Source: Weissella confusa
GTDB taxonomy: Bacteria; Bacillota; Bacilli; Lactobacillales; Lactobacillaceae
Assembly (NCBI GenBank): GCA_041871065.1
Contig: CP168942.1
Span: 154,501 to 218,500, forward strand
Direction of reading: 5' to 3'
DNA: 64,000 bases
Shown here: piece by piece, positions 43,389 through 51,692 of the stretch
Numbering within the stretch: the first letter of the stretch is position 1
How the letters are laid out: each line of letters starts with the position of its first letter
Notes under the pieces: model-generated
The model's database searches: none
Seen by the model: only the letters and a program-made list of their open reading frames with translations
What the model was told of the DNA's origin: nothing
Translations under genes and position numbers: made by a program

Positions 43389-44207
43389 ATGTTACTAAAT
43401 GAAATGTTTGACGATTATGGCGAACTAATCCTAACGCCAACTGATTTTGAGAGCCTTGAGACGTACCACGAGTTGGTCGATTTAATTACAGACAAGAATG
43501 CGGAAGCCGCAACTGGCATCCTAGCAGATATTCGCATGATGAACATGTTTTCAACACGAACGGTGGGGATGCTGTTTGAAGATGCAACCAAGCAATTTGA
43601 TGTGACGATTAACCAAGTTGATGGCTTGATTATGATTACACTTGGCACGCTGGTAGCGCCATTGGTTTCAGACCGCGATTTGAAGAACGGCCAGGAGTTG
43701 CCTTGGCGCATTGAAAATGATGATGTGCACATTGAAGTGACGTTGGATGATTTGATTGATCGTAAGATGAGCATTTATGCTTTCTTCTCAGAACTATCAG
43801 CGCCAATCACGCGTCCAAAGCGCTTGCTCCCTAAGTTTGTGCGTTCGGTGGTTGATGAAGCGCCAATTTCATTCCAAGCGCAATTGTTGGATATGAAGAA
43901 CCTGCGTTTCGAATTGGTTGCCCAATTGGCAGCGGGGATGCCAGAACAACCAGTCGAACCAGTTCACGAAGAACGCGTGGATGAGCGCCCGTTCAAGTTT
44001 GACGATTATAATCACTTGATTGATTTCTCATTCTTGTTGAACGATGCGGGACAATTAGTGGATATGTATCGCTTGGATGACGGATCTTTTGTGGCAGTTG
44101 TACCAACACAAGACGAAACGGCACGTGCGTTAGCGGTAGAATATAGTGGCAAGATGATGCCGGTTTCGGTAGCTTACATCATTGAACACGGACAAAAAAT
44201 GAACTAA
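43389..44207 (+). CDS. conserved-looking cytosolic protein, unknown
   Basis: 272 residues from ATG 43389, the first start with a tolerable ribosome site (TTGGAATGG); in-frame ATGs at 43320 and 43356 have none and the former falls in the likely promoter. Acidic, soluble, no signal peptide or membrane helix. An N-terminal helical half (~1-190) and a C-terminal domain (~215-272) with FLLNDAGQLVDMYRLDDGS. I do not recognise the family. Confidence 0.7.
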   Translation: MLLNEMFDDYGELILTPTDFESLETYHELVDLITDKNAEAATGILADIRMMNMFSTRTVGMLFEDATKQFDVTINQVDGLIMITLGTLVAPLVSDRDLKNGQELPWRIENDDVHIEVTLDDLIDRKMSIYAFFSELSAPITRPKRLLPKFVRSVVDEAPISFQAQLLDMKNLRFELVAQLAAGMPEQPVEPVHEERVDERPFKFDDYNHLIDFSFLLNDAGQLVDMYRLDDGSFVAVVPTQDETARALAVEYSGKMMPVSVAYIIEHGQKMN

Positions 44208-44239
44208 ACACTTATTCGGAATGCAAAGGGGGAGGCACG

Positions 44240-45097
44240 ATGAAAAGATGGGTCAGTATTATAGTGGGGTTGGTCGCAATTTTTGCGGTCGCTTTTGCTT
44301 TAAACCATTCGTTGAGGTTAAAACGTAATCCAGACAAGTATGTCTATTCGAACACACCAACCTTATTTATTCACGGGTATGGTGGCACATTAAATTCAAC
44401 CAAAGACTTGGTCCGAGCAGCTGAAAAGTCTGGTGCGGCTAAGAAAATGCTAACGGCGCGGGTGACGAAAGATGGCCACGTGAAGTTGTCAGGTCATTGG
44501 GATAAGAACCGATTTAATCCCATGGTGCAAGTGGTTTTTTCAGATAATCGTAATACGGATTATCAAACGGATGCCAAGTGGATCAAGAATGTCGTGGTGG
44601 CGTTGCAACACAAGTATGACATTAAGTCGTTCAATGCCGTCGCACATTCGATGGGTAACCTGGGGTTAATGACGTATGAAATGACGTACGGTCAAGATAA
44701 GTCATTACCACAGTTACGCAAACAGGTTTCAATCGCTGGTCACTTCGATGGTATTGTTGGGATTGATAAGCAAGTTGCAGATAATCATTTAAATGGCATT
44801 GGCAAGCCTGAAAAGACGGTGTCGTACTATGACTGGTTGTTAGCGCGACGCGATAATTATCCAAAGAACCAAGTTGATGTGTTGAACATTTATGGTGATT
44901 TGGATGATGGGACGCACTCGGACGGACGAGTATCAACGACGTCAGCTAAGTCGCTGCAATACTTGCTCGGTGATCGCCCAAAGTCATATCAAGAACGCTT
45001 GATTAGCGGTCCTGAAGCACAACACAGTAAATTGCACGAGAATAACCAGCAAGTGAACCGTGCCATGATTGATTTCTTGTGGGGTCGCACGAAGTAA
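44240..45097 (+). CDS. DUF915-type alpha/beta hydrolase, membrane-anchored
   Basis: 285 residues. N-terminal helix (~4-22) as signal anchor, then an alpha/beta hydrolase fold: oxyanion-hole region TLFIHGYGGT, nucleophile elbow AHSMGN (Ser), a late Asp in IYGDLDDGTHSDG and His in EAQHSKLHE. This matches the lactic acid bacterial cell-surface hydrolases of DUF915. Substrate unknown; probably an esterase acting outside the membrane. GGGGGAGG precedes the ATG. Confidence 0.9.
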   Translation: MKRWVSIIVGLVAIFAVAFALNHSLRLKRNPDKYVYSNTPTLFIHGYGGTLNSTKDLVRAAEKSGAAKKMLTARVTKDGHVKLSGHWDKNRFNPMVQVVFSDNRNTDYQTDAKWIKNVVVALQHKYDIKSFNAVAHSMGNLGLMTYEMTYGQDKSLPQLRKQVSIAGHFDGIVGIDKQVADNHLNGIGKPEKTVSYYDWLLARRDNYPKNQVDVLNIYGDLDDGTHSDGRVSTTSAKSLQYLLGDRPKSYQERLISGPEAQHSKLHENNQQVNRAMIDFLWGRTK

Positions 45098-45148
45098 TTC
45101 AGTTCAGTTATAATGGAAAGCGACTAAAAAGGATAAACGAGAGAAAAT

Positions 45149-46528
45149 ATGAGTAATACAATTATTCCGGTAAAGCTGGGTGAGCAACGCGAAGGTGTTG
45201 TCATCGACGTGCTTTACACCGGGTTGGGGGTCATCATGGTTGATGACTATCCAATTCATTTGGAAAACGCCTTCGAAGGCGAGAAAATTTTATTTGAGGT
45301 GACGCAGGTCAACCGTAAGTTCGGCCGTGCCAAGGTTGTTGAAATTCTTGAAGCGTCACCAGACCGTGTGGCATCTGGCAAGGACTATTTGCTTGAAGCC
45401 GGTATTGCACCCTACGTCAATTTGGCCTACGATGCGCAATTGCGTTTGAAGCAACAACAAGTGCAAAAGTTGTACAAAGAATACGGCATCGATGTCGACG
45501 TTGCACCAACTATTGGGATGGATAATCCAACTCACTACCGTAACAAGACGGTTGTGCCAGTGAAGTATGTTGATGGTAAGTTGACGACCGGTTTCATCAA
45601 GAAGCGTACGCCTGGTGACATTGTACCATTGGACGATTACTTCGTTAACGATGAGAAAATCGACCAAATCATCGGCATTGTGCGTGACATTTTGGACGCG
45701 CACAAGGTATCGGTTTTTGATGACGATACGCAAGAAGGTGAAATGCGCTATATCATGGTGCGTCGCGGTTATTACAGTCACGAAGTCATGGTGGTGTTGG
45801 TCACGCAAACGCCAACGTTGACGGATGAAGATGCGATTGCGGCTGACATTGCTGAGGCGGTTGACGGCATCAAGAGTATCATCTTGAACTACAATCCACG
45901 TAGCTTGCACGTTTTGACGTCAGGTGACAATCGCACATTGTGGGGTGCTGACGCCATTCACGATAAGTTGTTGGATATCGATTTTGAAATCGGACCAAAT
46001 TCGTTCTACCAAGTTAACCCACAAACGACGGAAGTGTTGTACGACATGGCCGCAACGAAGGGGGAGTTGAAGGAATCTGACACGGTTATCGATGCTTATT
46101 CAGGTATCGGAACTATTGGTTTAACGGTTGCTGACCGCGTTGACAAGGTGTTGGGTGTTGAAGTGATTGAGCGTGCCGTGATTGACGCGCAAAAGAACGT
46201 CGCTAACAACAATGTGAAGAACGCTGAATTCGTCACAGCTGATGCACCTGAACAAATGCAAAAGTGGAAAGACGGTGGCTTGAAGCCGGACGTTATCTTC
46301 GTTGACCCACCTCGTCGTGGTTTGACGGAAGACTTGTTGGATGCCGTTGCGGACATGAATCCTGACCGATTTGTTTATGTGTCATGCAACCCAGAAACAA
46401 TGGCGCGCGATGCCAAGTACTTGATCGACAAGGGCTTCCGCATCAAGGGTGACATTCAACCATTGGATCAATTCCCACAAACTGCTCACGTTGAAGCAGT
46501 GGCAGTGTTTGAGCCAATTAATAAGTAA
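45149..46528 (+). CDS. rlmD: RlmD/RlmCD-type 23S rRNA (uracil-C5) methyltransferase
   Basis: 459 residues. N-terminal TRAM domain (~5-60), middle domain, and a C-terminal SAM-dependent methylase: QVNPQTTEVLY, DAYSGIGTIGLTVA (SAM site), FVDPPRRGL and the catalytic YVSCNPETMARD. Methylates U747 and/or U1939 in relatives. The four Fe-S cysteines of the family are absent; EAGIAPYVNLAYDAQL stands where CGGCxLQHLxYxxQL is usual, and only the catalytic Cys remains. Confidence 0.93.
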   Translation: MSNTIIPVKLGEQREGVVIDVLYTGLGVIMVDDYPIHLENAFEGEKILFEVTQVNRKFGRAKVVEILEASPDRVASGKDYLLEAGIAPYVNLAYDAQLRLKQQQVQKLYKEYGIDVDVAPTIGMDNPTHYRNKTVVPVKYVDGKLTTGFIKKRTPGDIVPLDDYFVNDEKIDQIIGIVRDILDAHKVSVFDDDTQEGEMRYIMVRRGYYSHEVMVVLVTQTPTLTDEDAIAADIAEAVDGIKSIILNYNPRSLHVLTSGDNRTLWGADAIHDKLLDIDFEIGPNSFYQVNPQTTEVLYDMAATKGELKESDTVIDAYSGIGTIGLTVADRVDKVLGVEVIERAVIDAQKNVANNNVKNAEFVTADAPEQMQKWKDGGLKPDVIFVDPPRRGLTEDLLDAVADMNPDRFVYVSCNPETMARDAKYLIDKGFRIKGDIQPLDQFPQTAHVEAVAVFEPINK

Positions 46529-46532
46529 AAAT

Positions 46533-46567
46533 AAAACTCCCTGAGCTGCGGGCTCAGGGAGTTTTTT
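46533..46567. terminator. bidirectional terminator between rlmD and the MnmM-like gene
   Basis: AAAACTCCCTGAGC/GCTCAGGGAGTTTT stem with T-runs on both strands. Confidence 0.93.
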
Positions 46568-46570
46568 TGA

Positions 46571-47083
46571 TTAACGACGTTGAACTAACAAGGCGGTTTC
46601 GCCGGTTAGGACGTCTTCGTATTTTTGGACACCGTAAGAATCCGTTGGCAATTGGGCCACGTAAGCTTGGGCGTCGGCTAGGTTGGCTGGGTTGTCACTT
46701 AGCAACAACACCAAACCATTCGTCTTCAAGACCATCAACAATGTCTTAACGGTCGCCGTCAATGTCTCAGTATCCATGTTTTCGTCCACTTGGAACAAGG
46801 CAGCAGCGATTGGCTTTGTTGGATCCAAATAGTTGGTAACGGCTGAGAAGTCCTTGCTGATTAGGTCAACGCGGTTGTGTAGACCACTCAAGAAAAGTGA
46901 TGTGGCAACGTCATCGATTTCAGCCTTAACATCTGAAAAGGCCAAGACCTTACCAGTGTCACCAACACGGCTAGCGAGGAAGCGCGTGATGTCACCGCGA
47001 CGAATCGTGGCATCAATGGCCAAGTCGCCTGGTACTAAATATTCATTCAGCGTGATTTGCGCTAGATTCTGAGTTGATCGCAT
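46571..47083 (-). CDS. MnmM/YtqB-like methyltransferase with degenerate motifs
   Basis: 170 residues. Overall resembles the small class I methylases of the MnmM/YtqB family, which modify tRNA wobble uridine: LVPGDLAIDAT at the N-terminus, VGDTGKVLAFSDV and a terminal strand. Two family motifs have decayed: DATMGNGHDT appears as DATIRRGDIT, and the GYLPGG segment is replaced by LFQVDEN. SAM binding is thus doubtful. It begins inside the end of the PAP2 gene (41-nt overlap) behind GAGAGG, so the two are co-expressed. Confidence 0.7.
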   Translation of the reverse strand: MRSTQNLAQITLNEYLVPGDLAIDATIRRGDITRFLASRVGDTGKVLAFSDVKAEIDDVATSLFLSGLHNRVDLISKDFSAVTNYLDPTKPIAAALFQVDENMDTETLTATVKTLLMVLKTNGLVLLLSDNPANLADAQAYVAQLPTDSYGVQKYEDVLTGETALLVQRR

Positions 47084-47738
47084 GTTCGAAAACCTCTCGT
47101 GTTTGATATTTGAAAATAAGTTCCTTCGACATAATTAGGAAAAAGACGCCAAGGCCGAAGCCGGCTAGGATGTCTGACAAATAGTGGACACCCAGATAGA
47201 CGCGGCTGAGGGGGATGGCGACGACCAGTGCGGCGAACAATGTCATGATGGCATAGCGCACTTGGTCGTGTTGTTTCAAGTAATAATGTACGAGAACAAT
47301 CAATGAACCATATAATAGCACGGCATTGAGTGCGTGACCCGATGGGAAGGAAAACCCACCTTGGCTGATGACATGATAAATGTCAGGACGTGGGCGGTGG
47401 AAAACGTGCTTAAGTAGTGCCATGACGCCAAGGCCGAAGACGCCGACGTTCAAAACGATAAAGACGGCTACGTCGATTTTGCGAACCAGCAACGCCACAA
47501 TGGCGGTTGCCGTCATCACAATCAACGTCCACTTCGGGTTACCGGCACGCGTGATATTACGGAAGAACCAAGAACGTTCTGGCGTGACTGGTTGCCGGAT
47601 ATGTTTGAAGCCAAACTGGTCAATCCAATCGATATAACCCAAATGGTGGGTATAGCCAATTGCTAATAAAATAAATAGGATTAACCCCGCAAAGGCAACC
47701 GCAAGCTGAAAATAATCAAACTTACGCATTTGAAACAT
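47043..47738 (-). CDS. PAP2-family membrane phosphatase
   Basis: 231 residues if started at 47738 (MFQMRKFDYFQ); an upstream in-frame ATG at 47783 is possible but has no ribosome site. About six helices and the three PAP2 motifs: KHVFHRPRPD, PSGHALNAVLL and SRVYLGVHYLSDILAG. Relatives dephosphorylate undecaprenyl pyrophosphate or phosphatidic acid at the outer membrane face. Overlaps the MnmM-like gene downstream. Confidence 0.92.
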   Translation of the reverse strand: MFQMRKFDYFQLAVAFAGLILFILLAIGYTHHLGYIDWIDQFGFKHIRQPVTPERSWFFRNITRAGNPKWTLIVMTATAIVALLVRKIDVAVFIVLNVGVFGLGVMALLKHVFHRPRPDIYHVISQGGFSFPSGHALNAVLLYGSLIVLVHYYLKQHDQVRYAIMTLFAALVVAIPLSRVYLGVHYLSDILAGFGLGVFFLIMSKELIFKYQTREVFEHAINSESSANHAE

Positions 47739-47892
47739 ATGGACACCCGCTTTCACTACTTTTTCATTAACTAAGTGTATCACAATTTGGATTAATTATT
47801 AGTCGTGTGAAACACCGGTATAAACCCGCTCATTTATTGAAAGAACGGCATTTTTTTGTTAAAGTTAGAACATTAAAGTGAGGTTATCAATC

Positions 47893-50307
47893 ATGGCATA
47901 TCAACACAAAGAAGTAGAAAAGAAGTGGCAACGCTTCTGGGAAGAGAATCAAACCTTTAAGACGTCATCAGACCACTCAAAGGAAAAGTTCTTCGCAATG
48001 GACATGTTCCCATTCCCATCAGGGCAAGGGCTACACGTTGGGCACCCAGAAGGTTACACGGCAACTGATATCGTTTCACGTATGAAGCGTATGCAAGGGT
48101 TCAATGTTTTGCACCCAATGGGATTCGACGCGTTCGGTTTGCCTACTGAAGAGTACGCAATCAAGACGGGTGAGGATCCACGTGTCGTGACGGCAAAGAA
48201 CGTTAAGAACTTCCGCCGCCAAATGAAGACACTTGGTTTGTCATATGACTGGTCACGTGAGGTTAACACGACTGACCCTAAGTACTACAAGTGGACGCAA
48301 TGGATCTTCGAGCAATTGTACAAGAAGGGCTTGGCATACGAAGATGAAATCATGGTTAACTGGGCCCCTGATTACAATGGTGGAACGGTTGTTGCCAACG
48401 AAGAAATCATCGACGGTAAGACGGAGCGTGGTGGCTTCCCAGTTTACCGTGTCCCAATGCGTCAATGGGCATTGAAGATTACGGCTTACGCTGACCGTTT
48501 GTTGGAAGATTTGGACGATGTTGATTGGCCAGATGCTATCAAGGAACAACAACGTAACTGGATTGGTCGCTCAATCGGTGCTTCTGTAAACTTCAAGGTG
48601 AAGGATTCAGATGCTGAAGTTGAAGTCTTCACGACGCGTGCTGATACGTTGTTCGGTGCAACTTACCTTGTTTTGTCACCAGAACACGCTTTGGTATCAG
48701 AAATTGTTTCTGACGACCAAAAGGAAGCTATCGAAGCCTTCAAGAAGTCAATTGCTTCAAAGTCAGATTTGGAGCGTACGGACTTGAACAAGGACAAGGC
48801 CGGTGTCTTCACTGGTGCATATGCTATCAACCCAATGAATGGTGAAGAATTGCCAATCTGGATTGGTGACTATGTTTTGGCTTCATACGGAACGGGTGCC
48901 ATCATGGCCGTTCCTGCTCACGATACGCGTGACTACGAATTTGCTAAGAAGTACGATTTGCCAATGCGCCAAGTTTTGGCCGGTGGTGACATCGCTGAAG
49001 AAGCTTACACTGGCGACGGTGAGCACATTAACTCAGGCTTCTTGGATGGCATGGGTAAGCAAGAAGCTATCGAAAAGGCAATCGCTTGGTTGGAAGAGCA
49101 AGGTGTTGGTCACAAGCAAGTTAACTACCGCTTGCGTGACTGGATCTTCTCACGTCAACGTTACTGGGGTGAGCCAATTCCTGTCATCCACTGGGAAGAC
49201 GGTGAAAAGACGCTTGTACCAGAAGACCAATTGCCACTGCGTTTGCCAGAAGTTGATAACATCATGCCTTCAGGTACTGGTGAGTCACCATTGGTTAACG
49301 TTGACGACTGGGTAAACGTGGTTGACGAAAACGGCCGCAAGGGTAAGCGCGAGACGAACACGATGCCACAATGGGCTGGTTCATCATGGTACTACTTGCG
49401 TTATATGGATCCACACAACGATAAGGAAATTGTTTCACCAGAGGCTGAGACATACTGGAAGAACGTTGACTTGTACATTGGTGGTGCCGAGCACGCTGTG
49501 TTGCACTTGTTGTACGCACGTTTCTGGCACAAGGTTTTGTACGACTTGGGTGTTGTCCACACCAAGGAGCCATTCCAAAAGTTGGCTAACCAAGGAATGA
49601 TCTTGGGCGAAAACCACGAGAAGATGTCTAAGTCTAAGGGTAACGTTGTTAACCCTGATGACGTGGTTGAAGAATACGGTGCCGACACATTGCGTTTGTA
49701 CGAAATGTTCATGGGACCTTTGGAGCAATCAATCGCTTGGTCAGAAGATGGTTTGGCTGGTTCACGTCGTTGGTTGGATCGTGTATGGCGTTTGTTCATC
49801 GATGATGAAGACAAGCTACGCGACCACATCACGACGGTTAACGACCACAAGTTGAACAAGATCTACAACGAGACGGTTAAGAAGGTTACGGAAGACTACG
49901 AAGGTCTACGTTTCAACACGGCCATCTCACAAATGATGATTTTCATCAACGAAGCATACAAGGCAGAAAACTTGCCTGTTGAATACGTTGAAGGATTCAT
50001 CAAGTTGTTGAACCCAATTGCCCCTCACATGACGGAAGAATTGTGGAGCTTCTTGCACAAGGACGAATCAGTGACGTACCAACCATGGCCAACGTTTGAC
50101 GAGGCTGCTTTGGTTGAAGACGAAATTGAAATCGTTTTGCAAGTTAACGGTAAGGTTCGCGGTCGTTTGACGATTCCTGCGGACGCTGACCGTGAGAAGA
50201 TGACTGAGTTGGCAATCGCTGACGAAGCCGTTCAAAAGCAACTGGATGGTGGACAACCAAAGAAGGTTATCGCTGTGCCAGGTAAGTTGGTGAACGTTGT
50301 TTTGTAA
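47893..50307 (+). CDS. leuS: leucyl-tRNA synthetase
   Basis: 804 residues from ATG 47893 with GTGAGG 9 nt upstream. Charges tRNA-Leu. Class I motifs: [16 protein letters not shown] (HIGH) and KMSKSKGNV (KMSKS). The editing domain is present ([25 protein letters not shown]). The zinc knuckle is replaced by NWAPDYNGG, as in many Firmicutes. No T-box leader fits in the ~100 nt upstream, which is notable because Firmicute synthetase genes often have one. Confidence 0.98.
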   Translation: MAYQHKEVEKKWQRFWEENQTFKTSSDHSKEKFFAMDMFPFPSGQGLHVGHPEGYTATDIVSRMKRMQGFNVLHPMGFDAFGLPTEEYAIKTGEDPRVVTAKNVKNFRRQMKTLGLSYDWSREVNTTDPKYYKWTQWIFEQLYKKGLAYEDEIMVNWAPDYNGGTVVANEEIIDGKTERGGFPVYRVPMRQWALKITAYADRLLEDLDDVDWPDAIKEQQRNWIGRSIGASVNFKVKDSDAEVEVFTTRADTLFGATYLVLSPEHALVSEIVSDDQKEAIEAFKKSIASKSDLERTDLNKDKAGVFTGAYAINPMNGEELPIWIGDYVLASYGTGAIMAVPAHDTRDYEFAKKYDLPMRQVLAGGDIAEEAYTGDGEHINSGFLDGMGKQEAIEKAIAWLEEQGVGHKQVNYRLRDWIFSRQRYWGEPIPVIHWEDGEKTLVPEDQLPLRLPEVDNIMPSGTGESPLVNVDDWVNVVDENGRKGKRETNTMPQWAGSSWYYLRYMDPHNDKEIVSPEAETYWKNVDLYIGGAEHAVLHLLYARFWHKVLYDLGVVHTKEPFQKLANQGMILGENHEKMSKSKGNVVNPDDVVEEYGADTLRLYEMFMGPLEQSIAWSEDGLAGSRRWLDRVWRLFIDDEDKLRDHITTVNDHKLNKIYNETVKKVTEDYEGLRFNTAISQMMIFINEAYKAENLPVEYVEGFIKLLNPIAPHMTEELWSFLHKDESVTYQPWPTFDEAALVEDEIEIVLQVNGKVRGRLTIPADADREKMTELAIADEAVQKQLDGGQPKKVIAVPGKLVNVVL

Positions 50308-50366
50308 TCTGCATGTCAGGTTTTAAGACATCTAGACCCACTTTTTAAACAATAGTGGCTATACTG

Positions 50367-50403
50367 AAGAGGAACTCTCGCGTTTGTGGGGGTTCCTCTT
50401 TTA
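50367..50403 (+). terminator. leuS terminator
   Basis: AAGAGGAAC/GTTCCTCTT stem with a 16-nt loop and TTTT. Confidence 0.82.
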
Positions 50404-50429
50404 GTATGCAAAGCAAGGGGGTGCAGGGC

Positions 50430-51500
50430 ATGGCAAAGAGAATTTTGATGGCTGTTGAGAACCTGGGAATGGGTGGCATGAAGCGAGCTGCAACTGTTGT
50501 TGGTAACGCCATGACTGAATTCGCCACGGTTGCTTTTTACCAGATGGCTGATGTGCCATCTTACTACGAGTTGAAGGGGCGTTTAATTCCAGCGCCTCAT
50601 CCGGTCATGCCAACGAATGGCCCTGATCCATTGCACACCTATCAGCAACAAATGGCAGATTTGGCTGATATTTTGATAGAAGAGAAAATTGATGTCGTGA
50701 TTTTAAATGCAGGTATCTTAACGAGTTTTATTCCATACCTGAAGTCACGACTCCCTGAATTAAAAACGATTGCTTGGATGCATAATAATATCGATACTTA
50801 CTTTAATCAGTATTACCGTGACATGCGAGCTGAATTTGTGACGGGTGTCAAAGCGGCCGATACAGTGGTTGCATTGACGGAAACTGATTTAGAAGGCTTC
50901 CAAACCGTGACTGACCGGGCTGTTAAAATTTGGAATCCGTTGACGATGCCGGTGACAGGACGAGCCGACCTAACCAAGCATACGATTGCGTTCACGGGTC
51001 GCATTGCCATTCAGCATAAGGGAATTGATATTATGTTGAATTTGGCTAAGAAATTACCAGATGATTGGCGGATTGCGATTGCTGGTGAGGGCTTACCGGA
51101 TGACATGGCGTCATTTGAGCGTTTAATTAAAGCAAATGAAGTCGCGGACAAAATTATTTATCGTGGTGGATTACATGATGAAGAACTGGCGGAACACTAT
51201 CGCCAAGCCTCGATTTTTCTCGCCACATCACGTTGGGAAGGTTTGCCATTGGTATTGGTCGAGGCGATGAGTTTTGGCTTGCCAATCCTGTCGACTGATA
51301 ATACTGGGGCGGTCGAAATTTTGGAAGGTGGTATTTATGGGGAATTGGCTGCCAAAAACGCTGATGCCCTGTGGTACCGCCTTGAACCGATGTTACAAAG
51401 TTATGAAATGCGTTGTTTATTGGCCACAAAGTCATTAGAACGCGCCAAAGATTTCGAATTGTCAGCTATTCTGGCAAATTGGCGAGACATTGTCGCCTAA
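50430..51500 (+). CDS. GT4-family glycosyltransferase
   Basis: 356 residues from ATG 50430 behind AAGGGGGTG; the longer frame starts in the leuS terminator. GT-B fold: N-terminal LGMGGMKRA acceptor loop, then GRIAIQHKGIDIMLNL, GEGLPDD and the donor-site SRWEGLPLVLVEAMSFGLPIL with the retaining-type E-x7-E pattern. Likely adds sugar to a wall polymer or glycolipid, by similarity to poly(glycerol-phosphate) glucosyltransferases; the acceptor is not known. A flippase gene lies 190 bp downstream across a tRNA gene. Confidence 0.9.
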   Translation: MAKRILMAVENLGMGGMKRAATVVGNAMTEFATVAFYQMADVPSYYELKGRLIPAPHPVMPTNGPDPLHTYQQQMADLADILIEEKIDVVILNAGILTSFIPYLKSRLPELKTIAWMHNNIDTYFNQYYRDMRAEFVTGVKAADTVVALTETDLEGFQTVTDRAVKIWNPLTMPVTGRADLTKHTIAFTGRIAIQHKGIDIMLNLAKKLPDDWRIAIAGEGLPDDMASFERLIKANEVADKIIYRGGLHDEELAEHYRQASIFLATSRWEGLPLVLVEAMSFGLPILSTDNTGAVEILEGGIYGELAAKNADALWYRLEPMLQSYEMRCLLATKSLERAKDFELSAILANWRDIVA

Positions 51501-51507
51501 ATGAAAT

Positions 51508-51557
51508 ACCCGTTGGTTGGGTTGATATTACATATCAACTACAAACAACGGGTTTTC
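51508..51557 (+). terminator. terminator of the glycosyltransferase gene
   Basis: Outer stem ACCCGTTG/CAACGGGT and inner TTGATAT/ATATCAA, then TTTTCTT. Confidence 0.85.
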
Positions 51558-51562
51558 TTGTG

Positions 51563-51568
51563 TATAAT
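51563..51568 (+). promoter_or_regulatory. -10 box of tRNA-Arg
   Basis: TATAAT, 18 bp before the tRNA; the matching -35 would lie in the upstream terminator stem. Confidence 0.6.
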
Positions 51569-51586
51569 AGTTATTTGGAATACTTT

Positions 51587-51659
51587 GGCGCTATAGTTCA
51601 ACAGGATAGAACAAGGACCTCCTAAGTCTTAGATCACAGTTCGAGTCTGTGTAGCGTCA
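51587..51659 (+). tRNA. tRNA-Arg (CCT)
   Basis: 73 nt; acceptor GGCGCTA/TAGCGTC with one G-T pair, anticodon stem AGGAC/GTCTT around CTCCTAA. Reads the rare arginine codon AGG. Stands alone between the glycosyltransferase and flippase genes. Confidence 0.94.
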
Positions 51660-51692
51660 TTTTTTTGTATGAAAGAAAGGGGAACGGTCAAC

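Noticed and set aside
47784..47892. T-box leader before leuS
   Set aside because: Too short and without the T-box sequence or a specifier hairpin.
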